Source: Actinomadura hallensis
GTDB taxonomy: Bacteria > Actinomycetota > Actinomycetes > Streptosporangiales > Streptosporangiaceae
Assembly: GCF_006716765.1 (NCBI RefSeq)
Contig: NZ_VFPO01000001.1
Coordinates: forward strand, 2,852,001-2,916,000
Reading direction: 5' to 3'
Length of the DNA stretch: 64,000 nucleotides
Shown one piece after another: positions 35,245 to 43,742 of this stretch. The notes under the pieces were generated by a model, which was not told where the DNA came from, did not search any database, and saw only the letters and a list, made by a program, of their open reading frames with translations. The stretch's first letter is position 1. Every line of letters starts with the position of its first letter. A program made the translations under genes and the position numbers.

Positions 35245-36495
35245 GTGACGGCCGAAGAAGAGGCGCGGCGGCTCGACGCGGAGGACCCGCTGCCCACCCT
35301 GCGCGGCGAGTTCCTCGTCCCGCCCGCGCCCGGCGGCCGGTACGCGGAGGCCGCCTACCTCGCCGGCAACTCCCTCGGGCTCCAGCCGAGGTCCGTGGCG
35401 GGGCGGCTCCGCGAGGAACTGGACGACTGGGCGCGGCTCGCCGTGGAGGCGCACACCCGGGGCCGCCGGCCCTGGGTGGACTACCACGAGCTGCTGCGCG
35501 AGCCCGCGGCGCGCCTCGTCGGCGCGCTGCCGCACGAGGTCGTCGCCATGAACTCGCTGACCGTCAACCTGCACCTGATGATGGCGAGCTTCTACCGGCC
35601 CGCGGGGGAGCGCACCCGCATCGTCATCGAGGACTCGGCGTTCCCGTCCGACTCCTACGCCGTGGCGAGCCAGGCGGTCCACCACGGGCTCGACCCGGCC
35701 GAGACCGTGGTGCGGCTGAAGCCCCGGCCCGGCGAGGACAACCTGCGCACCGAGGACGTCGTGGCGTTCCTCGAACGCGAGGGCGGCACGGTCGCGCTCG
35801 TCATGCTCGGCGGGGTGAACTATCTGACCGGCCAGCTCATGGACATGCCCGCGATCACCAAGGCGGGCCGCGCCGCCGGAGCCGTCGTCGGCTGGGACCT
35901 CGCGCACGCCGCCGGGAACGTTCCGCTGCGCCTGCACGACTGGGACGTCGACTTCGCCGCCTGGTGCACCTACAAGTACCTCAACGGCGGGCCCGGCGCG
36001 GTGGCGGGGTGCTTCGTCCACGAGCGGCACGTCCGGGACGCCTCCGTGCCGAAGCTGGCGGGCTGGTGGGGCACCGACCCCGCCGTCCGGTTCCGGATGG
36101 ACCCCGACATCGCGCCGCCCGCCTCCGCCGACGCCTGGCAGCTGTCCAACCCGCCGATCCTGGCGCTCGCCCCGGTGCTGGCGTCCCTGGAGATCTTCGA
36201 CCGGGTCGGGATGGACGCGCTGCGGGCCAAGAGCGAGCGGCTCACCGGCTATCTCGCGTCCCGGCTCGCCGGGATCGGCGCCCGGGTCCTCACCCCGCCC
36301 GACCCGGCGGCGCGCGGGGCCCAGCTGTCGGTCCGGGTGGAGGACGCGGGCGGCGCGGTCCGGCGGCTCGCCGAGGAGCACGGCGTGATCGCCGACGCCC
36401 GCGAACCCGACGTCGTGCGGTTCGCTCCCGCCCCGCTGTACTGCACGTTCCACGACTGCCACCGCGTCGCCGAGGCCCTGGCCGCCCTCGGATAG
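35245..36495 (+). CDS. kynU: Kynureninase
   Basis: 416 residues, PLP-dependent aspartate-aminotransferase fold. AYLAGNSLGLQP near the N-terminus, DLAHAAGN and WCTYKYLNGGPGA with the Schiff-base Lys244 are diagnostic. It cleaves kynurenine or 3-hydroxykynurenine to (hydroxy)anthranilate and alanine. The GTG at 35245 follows GAGGAG. Last gene of the operon, 52 bp after ACMSD. A 3-monooxygenase for kynurenine is not in the window, so it may be elsewhere or supply may come as 3-hydroxykynurenine. Confidence 0.93.
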   Translation: MTAEEEARRLDAEDPLPTLRGEFLVPPAPGGRYAEAAYLAGNSLGLQPRSVAGRLREELDDWARLAVEAHTRGRRPWVDYHELLREPAARLVGALPHEVVAMNSLTVNLHLMMASFYRPAGERTRIVIEDSAFPSDSYAVASQAVHHGLDPAETVVRLKPRPGEDNLRTEDVVAFLEREGGTVALVMLGGVNYLTGQLMDMPAITKAGRAAGAVVGWDLAHAAGNVPLRLHDWDVDFAAWCTYKYLNGGPGAVAGCFVHERHVRDASVPKLAGWWGTDPAVRFRMDPDIAPPASADAWQLSNPPILALAPVLASLEIFDRVGMDALRAKSERLTGYLASRLAGIGARVLTPPDPAARGAQLSVRVEDAGGAVRRLAEEHGVIADAREPDVVRFAPAPLYCTFHDCHRVAEALAALG

Positions 36496-36517
36496 GTCCG
36501 CTTCCGGCCAAAGGCGC

Positions 36518-36533
36518 CCTTCCCGGCGGAAGG
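36518..36533 (+). terminator. Weak hairpin after kynureninase
   Basis: CCTTCC-CGGC-GGAAGG, 22 bp past the kynureninase stop, with GC-rich flanks; it could end the operon. Confidence 0.35.
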
Positions 36534-36767
36534 CCCCGGCAAGGAGCGGGTCACGGGCAGGTCGGATCTTGTTTACGCGTGCCGGTGCGTGAGCGGGCCC
36601 GGCATCGGGTAGGTTCGAGAGCGTTGCACGACGGTGCACGGCCCGGCCGGCCGCGCGCCAGGCAGTATCGAACGTTTTCCCCGGGTGACCGGCGGACGTG
36701 AGATGAGTCCGCTTGCAGCCCGGTCCGCCGCCCGGCGGGCCGGTACGTACCACCCAAAGGGGAAAAA

Positions 36768-36971
36768 ATGGCCGAAGGCACCGTGAAGTGGTTCAACGCC
36801 GAGAAGGGCTTCGGATTCATCGCGCCCGACGGCGGCGGCCCGGACGTGTTCGTCCACTACTCGGCGATCGCCACCAGCGGCTACCGCAGCCTCGACGAGA
36901 ACCAGCGCGTCTCCTTCGAGATCACGCAGGGCCAGAAGGGCCCGCAGGCCGAGGGCGTCTCGCCGCTCTAA
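36768..36971 (+). CDS. Cold shock protein, CspA family
   Basis: 67 residues. The RNA-binding motifs [12 protein letters not shown] (RNP1) and DVFVHYSAI (RNP2) are intact, and the length is canonical. It acts as a single-strand nucleic acid chaperone. A GGGG ribosome site precedes the ATG. The 272-bp upstream gap holds a possible long 5' leader with -10-like TAGGTT near 36610, as is usual for csp genes, though I cannot fix the start of transcription. Confidence 0.97.
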   Translation: MAEGTVKWFNAEKGFGFIAPDGGGPDVFVHYSAIATSGYRSLDENQRVSFEITQGQKGPQAEGVSPL

Positions 36972-36990
36972 GCCCCCGTTACGGCGCATG

Positions 36991-37021
36991 AAGGCCGGGG
37001 ACGCTCGCCGTCCCCGGCCTT
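36991..37021. terminator. Terminator between the csp and TetR genes
   Basis: Perfect 13-bp arms AAGGCCGGGGACG and CGTCCCCGGCCTT with a 5-nt loop, followed by T. It lies 19 bp past the csp stop and in the convergent gap. Confidence 0.85.
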
Positions 37022-37058
37022 TCGCGCGCCCGGCCTCCCGGGCGCCGCCGCGCAGCGG

Positions 37059-37727
37059 TCACTCCCTGGGGAGCCGCTCGCCGGTGCGCAGGCGGTCGAG
37101 GCCGAGCCAGATGAACTCCAGGGCCATGTGCTCGGCGCGTTCGCGCGGGGTGTCGGGATGCTCCAGCCACCACGACACCATCGACAGCATCGACCCGTAC
37201 ATCAGGGGGACGAGCAGCCGGGCCCTCCGCTCGTTCGCCTCCAGCTCCGCCGGAGTCAGCTTCGGGTCGGCCCGGCGGCGGCGCAGCAGCAGGTCGGCGA
37301 ACGCGGTGCCGAGGCGGTCGCGCAGCTCCCGAAGCTCCACGCCCACGTCGTCGGGCTTGTCGAGGTGGCGCACCACCAGCGCCCACGCGTCCGGCTCCTC
37401 GGTGGCGTAGTCGAACAGGACGCGGATCATCGCGCGGATGCCGTGCGGCGAGGCGCGCTCGGCGAGCACCGCCTCGTTCAGCCGGGCCGTCAGCTCGGTG
37501 ACGATCGCCTCGGTGACCTCGGCGAACAGCTCCTCCTTCGAGGTGAAGTGCTGGTACAGCAGCGCCTTGGACACCTGCGCCGCCGCGGCCACGTGCTCCA
37601 TCTGCGTCAGGTGGTAGCCGCGGCGGCCGAACTCCTCCAGCGCCACCCGGAGCAGCTGCTCGCGCCGCCGGGCGTACGGCATCCGCCGCCGCGCGCCCGG
37701 CGCGCTCTCCCCCGTGCCGTCGGTCAT
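37059..37727 (-). CDS. TetR-family transcriptional regulator
   Basis: 222 residues. The N-terminal HTH ([50 protein letters not shown], here given in parts: [25 protein letters not shown]) is typical, followed by a helical ligand domain. Its ATG overlaps the acyl-CoA dehydrogenase stop by 4 bp, so it is cotranscribed with it and probably binds the palindrome at 39001-39022, repressing both divergent units until an acyl-CoA or similar ligand appears. Confidence 0.92.
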   Translation of the reverse strand: MTDGTGESAPGARRRMPYARRREQLLRVALEEFGRRGYHLTQMEHVAAAAQVSKALLYQHFTSKEELFAEVTEAIVTELTARLNEAVLAERASPHGIRAMIRVLFDYATEEPDAWALVVRHLDKPDDVGVELRELRDRLGTAFADLLLRRRRADPKLTPAELEANERRARLLVPLMYGSMLSMVSWWLEHPDTPRERAEHMALEFIWLGLDRLRTGERLPRE

Positions 37728-38992
37728 GCGTCGAGGTACTTGCCCAGCTCGGCGCGGGCGACGGAGCGGACGTGGACCTCGTCCGGGCCGTCGGCGAGCC
37801 GCAGGGTCCGCAGGCCCGCCCACATCGCGGCGAGCGGGGTGTCGGCGCTGACGCCGGCGCCCCCGTGCACCTGGATGGCCCGGTCGACGACGTCCAGCGC
37901 CACCCGGGGCGCGATCACCTTGATCGCCGCAACCTCGGACCGGGCGGCCTGCACGCCGTGCTTGTCGATCAGCCAGGCGGTCTTGAGGGTCAGCAGCCGG
38001 GCCTGCTCGATCGCCATCCGCGACTCGGCGATCTGCTCGCGGACCACGCCCTGCTTGGCGAGCGGCCCGCCGAACGCCTCGCGGGACAGCGCCCGCCTGC
38101 ACATCAGCTCCAGCGCCCGCTCGGCCGCGCCGATCGCGCGCATGCAGTGGTGGATGCGGCCGGGCCCGAGGCGCGCCTGGGCGATGGCGAAGCCGCCGCC
38201 CTCCTCGCCGACGAGGTTCTCCACCGGGACCCGGACGTCGGTGAACGTGATCTCGCAGTGGCCGTGCTGGTCCTCGTACCCGAACACGGGCAGCGGCCGG
38301 ACGATCTCCACGCCGGGCGTGTCGACCGGGACCAGCACCATCGACTGCTGCCGGTAGGGGTGCCCGTCCGGGTCGGTCTTGCCCATCACGATCATGATCT
38401 TGCAGCGCGGGTCGGCGGTGCCGGTGATCCACCACTTGCGGCCGTTGATGACGTAGTGGTCGCCGTCGCGCTCGATGCGGGTGGAGATGTTCCTGGCGTC
38501 GGAGCTGGCCACGTCCGGCTCCGTCATGGCGAACGCGCTGCGGATCTCGCCGTTCAGCAGCGGCTTGAGCCAGCGCTCCTTCTGCTCGGGCGTGCCGAAC
38601 AGGTGCAGCACCTCCATGTTGCCCGTGTCGGGCGCCGCGCAGTTGGTGGCCTCGGGCGCGAGTGCGAGGGACCGGCCTGTCACCTCGGCGAGGGTCGCGT
38701 AGTCGGTGACGGTGAGGCCGTGGTCGGGGGTCTCCTCCGGGCACACCGGGGGATGCAGGGGAGCCATCCCTCCCGGGTGGTTCGCGGGCAGGAAGAGGTT
38801 CCAGAGGCCGCGTTTGCGGGCCTCGACCTTGAGGTCCTCCACGATCTGGGGGACGTGGTGCTCGCGCCCGGCGGCGCGCAGCTCCGCCCGCTGGGCTTCG
38901 TAGACCGGCTCCGCCGGGTAGACGTGGCTGTCCATGAATTCCTGGAGGCGGCCGAGGTACTCCTGGGCGCGCTCGCTCAAACCGAAGTCCAT
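37724..38992 (-). CDS. Acyl-CoA dehydrogenase
   Basis: 422 residues. [16 protein letters not shown] and [11 protein letters not shown] (FAD/substrate loops), [22 protein letters not shown] and [15 protein letters not shown] at the C-terminus match the ACAD10/11-like bacterial FadE group. It oxidises acyl-CoA to enoyl-CoA with electron transfer flavoprotein. The N-terminal extension before [17 protein letters not shown] is typical of this group. It overlaps the TetR gene and is divergent from an SDR gene. Confidence 0.93.
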   Translation of the reverse strand: MDFGLSERAQEYLGRLQEFMDSHVYPAEPVYEAQRAELRAAGREHHVPQIVEDLKVEARKRGLWNLFLPANHPGGMAPLHPPVCPEETPDHGLTVTDYATLAEVTGRSLALAPEATNCAAPDTGNMEVLHLFGTPEQKERWLKPLLNGEIRSAFAMTEPDVASSDARNISTRIERDGDHYVINGRKWWITGTADPRCKIMIVMGKTDPDGHPYRQQSMVLVPVDTPGVEIVRPLPVFGYEDQHGHCEITFTDVRVPVENLVGEEGGGFAIAQARLGPGRIHHCMRAIGAAERALELMCRRALSREAFGGPLAKQGVVREQIAESRMAIEQARLLTLKTAWLIDKHGVQAARSEVAAIKVIAPRVALDVVDRAIQVHGGAGVSADTPLAAMWAGLRTLRLADGPDEVHVRSVARAELGKYLDA

Positions 38993-39000
38993 TCCGCTAG

Positions 39001-39022
39001 AGTAACTGACGAGTCAGTTACT
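39001..39022. promoter_or_regulatory. TetR operator, perfect palindrome
   Basis: AGTAACTGAC-GA-GTCAGTTACT, 10-bp perfect arms with a 2-bp centre, filling most of the 45-bp gap between the divergent acyl-CoA dehydrogenase and SDR starts. Such geometry fits a TetR dimer controlling both promoters. Confidence 0.8.
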
Positions 39023-39037
39023 TCGGGAGGGAGTCCC

Positions 39038-39793
39038 ATGTCAGCCACCGGCGGGTTCGACGGCAACGGCAAGGTCGCGTTGATCACGGGCGGATCCAAC
39101 GGAATCGGGGCCGCGGTGGCCCGCCGGCTGGTCCGGGAGGGCGCCCGCGTCGTCCTCGCCGACGTCGACGTCGACGCGGGCACGAAGCTGGCCGAGGAGC
39201 TCGACGGGGCCTTCGTCCGCTGCGACGTGCGCGAGCCGGCCGACAGCGAGGCCGCCGTCGCGACCGCCGTGGAGCGCTTCGGCGGGCTGGACATCGCGTT
39301 CCTCAACGCCGGCATCGCCGGCGGGGGCGGGGTGGGGGACGACTTCGACCTCGCCGCCTACCGGCGGGCCATGGGCGTCAACCTCGACGGCGTCTTCTTC
39401 GGGGTCCACGCGGCGCTGCCCGCGCTCCGCGCCCGCGGCGGCGGGAACATCATCGCCACCGCCAGCATGGCCGCGCTCACCGCGACGCCGTTCGACCCCG
39501 TCTACGGGGCCAACAAGGCGGCCGTGGTCGGGCTGGTCCGCGCGCTCGGCCCGACGCTCGGGGAGGAGGGCATCCGCGTGAACGCGCTGTGCCCGTCGTT
39601 CGCCGACACCGACATCATCGCCTCGATGAAGGGGCACCTCCAGGAGACCGGCTTCCCCATCCTCGACGTGGCCGACGTCGTGGAGGCGTTCATGCGCGTC
39701 CTCGCCGCCGACGGGACGGGCGAGGCGTGGTACGTGGTGCCCGGCCGCCCGTCCGAGCCGTTCAAGTTCCGCGGCGTCCCCGGTCCCCGCTGA
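39038..39793 (+). CDS. Short-chain dehydrogenase/reductase
   Basis: 251 residues, classical SDR. ITGGSNGIGAAVA (cofactor), LNAGIAGG, TASMAALTATPFDPVYGANKAAV (Ser, Tyr, Lys catalytic triad) and the late SFADTDI segment are visible. It likely oxidises a hydroxyacyl or alcohol intermediate alongside the divergent acyl-CoA dehydrogenase. GGGAGGGAGTCCC precedes the ATG. The gene is followed 36 bp later by a quinone oxidoreductase. Confidence 0.92.
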   Translation: MSATGGFDGNGKVALITGGSNGIGAAVARRLVREGARVVLADVDVDAGTKLAEELDGAFVRCDVREPADSEAAVATAVERFGGLDIAFLNAGIAGGGGVGDDFDLAAYRRAMGVNLDGVFFGVHAALPALRARGGGNIIATASMAALTATPFDPVYGANKAAVVGLVRALGPTLGEEGIRVNALCPSFADTDIIASMKGHLQETGFPILDVADVVEAFMRVLAADGTGEAWYVVPGRPSEPFKFRGVPGPR

Positions 39794-39829
39794 CCCGCCC
39801 GCCGGGAAACGACCCCAGACAGGAGAGTC

Positions 39830-40786
39830 ATGCGCGCGATCCAGATCACCGAGTTCGGCGGCCCCGAGGTGCTGAACGTCGCCGAGCTGCCCGACCCGCA
39901 GGCGGGGCCGGGGCAGCTGCTCATCGACGTCTCGCGGGCCGGGATCAACTACGCCGACACCCACCAGGCCGAGAACAGCTACCTGTCGGCGTCGACGCTG
40001 CCGATGGTCCCGGGCGGCGAGGTCGTCGGCACCACCGCGGACGGCCGGCGCGTCGTCGCGCTGGTCGGCACCGGCGGCTACGCCGAGAAGGCCGTCGCCT
40101 CCGAGGGGCTCGCGTGGGACGTCCCGGACGGCATCGACGACGTCACCGCCCTCGGCATGATCGTCCAGGGCGCGTCGGCGTGGGTGCTCCTGCGCCGCAG
40201 CGTCCACCTGGCGCCGGGGGAGTCCGTCGTCGTGCACGCCGCCGCGGGCGGCGTCGGCAGCCTCGCCGTGCAGCTCGCCAAGGCGTGGGGCGCCGGGCGG
40301 GTCATCGCCACCGCCTCCTCCCAGGACAAGCGGGACCTTGCCCTCGAACTCGGCGCGGACGCCGCGGTCGACCCGAACGAGCCCGACCTGCGGGACGCGC
40401 TGATCGAGGCGAACGGCGGCCGGGGCGTGGACGCGGTCCTGGAGATGACCGGCGGGACCGTCACCGACCAGAGCCTGCGCGCCCTCGCCCCGTTCGGGCG
40501 GCTCGCCTTCTACGGCATGGCGTCGCGCAAGGAGCCCTCGCCCGTCCGCCCCGCCAACCTGATGCGGCACTCCACCACGATCTCCGGCATGTGGCTGGCG
40601 CACGTCTTCCAGCTCCCCGGGGACGTCATGCGCACCGCCCTGGACGAGCTGTTCGGCCTCGTCGCCGAAGGGCGGCTCCGCGTGATCAGCGGCGGCGAGT
40701 ACGGGCTCAGCGAGGTCCGGCGGGCCCACGAGGACCTGCGCGCCCGCCGCACCACCGGCAAGCTCGTCCTCGACCCGTCGCGCTGA
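39830..40786 (+). CDS. NADPH:quinone oxidoreductase, zinc-free MDR family
   Basis: 318 residues. AGINYADTHQAENSY, VVVHAAAGGVGSLAVQLAKAWGAG (NADPH-binding) and ALAPFGRLAFYGMASRK are typical of QOR-type medium-chain reductases, and no zinc-binding Cys cluster is present. It reduces quinones or enones with NADPH in the cytosol. It is in the same direction as the SDR and may be cotranscribed, so it could belong to the same TetR regulon. Confidence 0.9.
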   Translation: MRAIQITEFGGPEVLNVAELPDPQAGPGQLLIDVSRAGINYADTHQAENSYLSASTLPMVPGGEVVGTTADGRRVVALVGTGGYAEKAVASEGLAWDVPDGIDDVTALGMIVQGASAWVLLRRSVHLAPGESVVVHAAAGGVGSLAVQLAKAWGAGRVIATASSQDKRDLALELGADAAVDPNEPDLRDALIEANGGRGVDAVLEMTGGTVTDQSLRALAPFGRLAFYGMASRKEPSPVRPANLMRHSTTISGMWLAHVFQLPGDVMRTALDELFGLVAEGRLRVISGGEYGLSEVRRAHEDLRARRTTGKLVLDPSR

Positions 40787-40798
40787 CGGCCCGCCCTG

Positions 40799-40840
40799 CC
40801 CGCCCGCTCCGGCGCGTCCGCCCAGTCCGGCGCGGGCGGG
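40799..40840. terminator. Possible terminator between convergent genes
   Basis: Arms CCCGCCCGC (40799-40807) and GCGGGCGGG (40832-40840), 24-nt loop, between the quinone oxidoreductase and the response regulator. Confidence 0.35.
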
Positions 40841-40845
40841 GCGGA

Positions 40846-41520
40846 TCAGCCCACCAGGCCGTTCTCGTAGGCGAACACCACGGCCTGCGTGCGGTCCCGC
40901 AGCGAGAGCTTGGTCAGCACGTGGCCGACGTGCGTCTTGACGGTCTGCTCGGCGAGCACCAGCTCGGCGGCGATCTCGGCGTTGGACATGCCCCGCGCCA
41001 TGAGCCGCAGCACGTCCAGCTCGCGCGGCGTCAGGTTCGCGGTCGCCTGCGGGCTGGGCCGCTGGTGGCGGCGCCGGCGCGCGAAGTCGCCGATCAGCCG
41101 CCGGGTGATCGACGGGGCGAGCAGCGCGTCCCCCGCCGCGACGATCCGCACCCCGTTCACCAGGTCCGCGGCGGAGGCGTCCTTGAGCAGGAACCCGCTG
41201 GCCCCCGCGCCGAGCGCCTCGTAGACGTACTCGTCGAGGTCGAACGTGGTGAGGACGAGCACCTTGGGCCGCAGCTCCGCCGGGTCGGCCCCGGGGTCCC
41301 GGCCGCCGGTCAGCTCGGCGGTGGCGGCGAGCCCGTCCATCTCCGGCATCCGGATGTCCATCACGACCACGTCCGGGTCGAGCTCGCGGGCCATCTCCAC
41401 CGCCTCGCGGCCGTTGCCCGCCTGCCCCACCACCTCGATCCCCGCGTCGGAGGACAGCAGCGCCGCGAGCCCGTCGCGGATCATGATCTGGTCGTCGGCG
41501 ATCAGCACCCGAATCGTCAC
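40846..41520 (-). CDS. NarL/LuxR-type response regulator
   Basis: 224 residues. A receiver domain with VLIADDQIMIRDG, the phosphoacceptor Asp in DVVVMDIRMPEMDG and Lys in FLLKDASAADLV is followed by a LuxR HTH (LTPRELDVLRLMARGMSNAEIAAEL, VKTHVGHVLTKL). It is the partner of the adjacent histidine kinase. The GTG at 41520 is favoured because TAGGGT (41527-41532, minus strand) lies exactly 6 nt upstream, a leaderless arrangement; a GTG at 41526 is in frame. Confidence 0.93.
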   Translation of the reverse strand: MTIRVLIADDQIMIRDGLAALLSSDAGIEVVGQAGNGREAVEMARELDPDVVVMDIRMPEMDGLAATAELTGGRDPGADPAELRPKVLVLTTFDLDEYVYEALGAGASGFLLKDASAADLVNGVRIVAAGDALLAPSITRRLIGDFARRRRHQRPSPQATANLTPRELDVLRLMARGMSNAEIAAELVLAEQTVKTHVGHVLTKLSLRDRTQAVVFAYENGLVG

Positions 41521-41526
41521 GGGCAC

Positions 41527-41532
41527 ACCCTA
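41527..41532 (-). promoter_or_regulatory. Leaderless promoter (-10) of the response regulator
   Basis: TAGGGT on the minus strand, 6 nt before the GTG at 41520, inside the gap after the kinase gene; it lets the regulator be made separately from the kinase. Confidence 0.45.
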
Positions 41533-41560
41533 CGACGCCCGTGATCGGCCCGCCCGGTGA

Positions 41561-42814
41561 TCAGTCGGGGTCGCCGTAGGGCAGCTCGGCGGCGACCGCC
41601 CAGCCGCCCTCCTCGCGCGGGCCTGCGGTCAGTGAGCCGCCCAGCATCGTCACGCGCTCGCGCATCCCCACGAGCCCGTGCCCGCCGCCCTGCGGCTCCT
41701 CCAGGGCGCCGCGGGCGCCGTCGTCGGCGACCGACACCGTCAGCGTCCGGGGGCCGTACCTGATCTCGACGCGGACGCTCGACCCCGGCGCGTGCCGGGA
41801 CGCGTTGCTCAGCGACTCCTGGACGATCCGGTACGCCGACAGGTCGACCCCCGCGTTCAGCGGGCGCGGCACCCCCGCGACGACGAGCTCGACCGACAGG
41901 CCGGAGCGCCGCGCCGCCGCGACGAGGTCGTCCAGCCGGTCGAGGCCGGGCTGCGGGGCGCGCTCGGCGTCCTCGTCGTCGGCGCGCAGCAGCCCCACGA
42001 CGCGCCGGGTCTCGGTGAGGGCCTCGCGCGCCGCGTCGCGCACCGTCCCGAACGTCTGCCGCGCCGCGTCCGGCAGGTCCGGGATCCTGTAGGGCGCGGC
42101 CTCCGCCTGCATCGCGATCACCGACATGTGGTGCGCGACCACGTCGTGCAGCTCGCGGGCGATGCGGGCGCGCTCCTCCAGCACCGCCTGCCGGGCGAGG
42201 TCCTGCCGGTGCTGCTCCTCGCGCCTGCGCAGCTCCTCGACCGCCGAGTGGCGCCCGCCGACCGCGTCGCCGAAGGCCAGCGCCACCGCCGCGAGCCCGG
42301 CGAGGATCGTGCCGAACCAGCCGGGCATGCCGAACAGCACGGCGGGCGTCAGCACCCCGGCGATCGTCACGGCGCCGATGCCGAGGGTGGTCTGCCGGTC
42401 GGCGCCGACCCCGGCGAAGAACAAGATGACGATCATGGACAGGATCGCGGTGACCGGCCAGGGCATGAAGCCCTCCCCGTGCCGGACGAAGACCATGAGC
42501 AGCATGCCCGCGGAGGAGACCCGCCAGGCGGCCAGCGGCCAGCGCGCCGCGAACAGCAGCGGCGCCGACTGCAGCACGCCGAGCGGCCAGGCGAGCCGGG
42601 AGTCGACGCCGTCGTCGACGATGGGCTCAGCGATGGACCCGCCCGTCCAGCCGATCGTCAGGCCGAGCAGCAGCACCAGGAGCGGGATCCGCAGCGCCTT
42701 GCGCTCGGGGAGCAGGGTGACGGCCGGCTCGTCCCCGCCGGGCAGGAGCGCCGACCGGACTCCGGCGAGCAGCCGGGGGCGGTTGCCCGGCGCGAGGCGA
42801 TCTGGTGCGTTCAT
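41561..42814 (-). CDS. Sensor histidine kinase, HisKA_3 type
   Basis: 417 residues. Four or five membrane segments lie in residues ~40-190 without a large extracellular loop, so it may sense membrane or intramembrane signals. The dimerisation and phosphorylation box RARIARELHDVVAHHMSVI contains the His, and the ATPase domain has LSNASRHAPGSSV (N-box) and GGGHGLVGMRERV (G-box). It phosphorylates the NarL-type regulator encoded just downstream. TAGGCT at 42824-42829 on the minus strand, 9 nt before the ATG, may be its -10 element. Confidence 0.93.
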   Translation of the reverse strand: MNAPDRLAPGNRPRLLAGVRSALLPGGDEPAVTLLPERKALRIPLLVLLLGLTIGWTGGSIAEPIVDDGVDSRLAWPLGVLQSAPLLFAARWPLAAWRVSSAGMLLMVFVRHGEGFMPWPVTAILSMIVILFFAGVGADRQTTLGIGAVTIAGVLTPAVLFGMPGWFGTILAGLAAVALAFGDAVGGRHSAVEELRRREEQHRQDLARQAVLEERARIARELHDVVAHHMSVIAMQAEAAPYRIPDLPDAARQTFGTVRDAAREALTETRRVVGLLRADDEDAERAPQPGLDRLDDLVAAARRSGLSVELVVAGVPRPLNAGVDLSAYRIVQESLSNASRHAPGSSVRVEIRYGPRTLTVSVADDGARGALEEPQGGGHGLVGMRERVTMLGGSLTAGPREEGGWAVAAELPYGDPD

Positions 42815-42852
42815 CGACTCCGGAGCCTAGGTCGCGGTCTCGGGGGGGATCG

Positions 42853-42885
42853 GCCGGCGCGGATGCGCCGGCTTCGGAACGAAGC
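42853..42885. promoter_or_regulatory. Two adjacent palindromes upstream of the kinase gene
   Basis: GCCGGCGC-ggat-GCGCCGGC (42853-42872) runs into GCTTCG-gaa-CGAAGC (42871-42885). They lie between two minus-strand TAGGCT elements (42824-42829 and 42883-42888). They may be operator sites or a transcript-end structure. Confidence 0.3.
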
Positions 42886-43057
42886 CTAGAGCGCGCGCCG
42901 CCGGGGCGTCCTGACCCGGACGGGGGAGATCCGGCCCGGTCCCCGGGTATCAGCGCCCGGCGGGGAGGGGAGACGGGACGACGGGCTCCCGGCGTCGGGA
43001 CACGCGGTCGCGGCTCGCGATCTTGCGATGACCGGCGGGTCGGCGGACACTGCGGTG

Positions 43058-43687
43058 ATGACCGACCTGAGCCATCCGATCTTCGCCCGGCTCTATCCGC
43101 GGCTGGACGCCGCCTCCGCCAGGGCGGGCGGGGACGCGCTCCGCGCCGAGCTGCTGGCCGGGACGTCCGGCCGCGTACTGGAGGTGGGCGCCGGGTACGG
43201 GGCCAACTTCGCGCACTACCCGCCGGAGGTCACCGAGGTCGTCGCGGTCGAGCCGGAGCCGCGGCTGCGCGCGAAGGCCGAGGGCATGGCCGCCCGCGCC
43301 CCCGTCCCCGTCACCGTGCGGCCGGGCCTCGCCGAGGAACTCGACCTGGACGACGGGTCCTTCGACGTGGCGGTGGCCTCGCTCGTGCTCTGCTCGGTGC
43401 GGGACCCGGTCCGGGTGCTGGCCGAGCTGAGACGGGTGCTGAAGCCCGGCGGGGAGCTGCGGTACTACGAGCACATCAAGGGAAGCACGCCGGGGAAGGT
43501 GCGGTTCCAGCGCTGGGCCGACGCGGTGTGGCCGCTGCTCGCCGCCGGATGCCACGTCTCCCGGCCGACGGACCGGTGGATCGCCGCATCGGGGTTCACC
43601 GTCCGCGCCGAGCGCCGCTTCGAGTTCCCGGCCTCGGGACTGAACCCCGCCTCACCGCACGTCATCGGGGTCGCCGTGCGCGACTGA
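43058..43687 (+). CDS. Class I SAM-dependent methyltransferase
   Basis: 209 residues from the chosen ATG. VLEVGAGYGANFAHYP is SAM motif I, VEPEPRLRAKA follows the strand-2 acid, and FDVAVASLVLCSVRDP then RVLKPGGELRYYEHI are motifs post-I and III of the Methyltransf_11 group. Substrate unknown; small methyltransferases like this often act on arsenic, lipid or quinone acceptors. The ATG at 43058 is chosen since homologous sequence begins at HPIFARLYPRL; an ATG at 43028 is in frame. Confidence 0.85.
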   Translation: MTDLSHPIFARLYPRLDAASARAGGDALRAELLAGTSGRVLEVGAGYGANFAHYPPEVTEVVAVEPEPRLRAKAEGMAARAPVPVTVRPGLAEELDLDDGSFDVAVASLVLCSVRDPVRVLAELRRVLKPGGELRYYEHIKGSTPGKVRFQRWADAVWPLLAAGCHVSRPTDRWIAASGFTVRAERRFEFPASGLNPASPHVIGVAVRD

Positions 43688-43742
43688 TCCACCCGCCGGG
43701 CAAAGGCTGCATAACCAGCCGTCTGACGGGAAGCCAGGCGGC

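Noticed and set aside
37128-38357. Plus-strand frames opposite the TetR and acyl-CoA dehydrogenase genes
   Set aside because: They mirror the codon bias of the real minus-strand genes and show no motifs.
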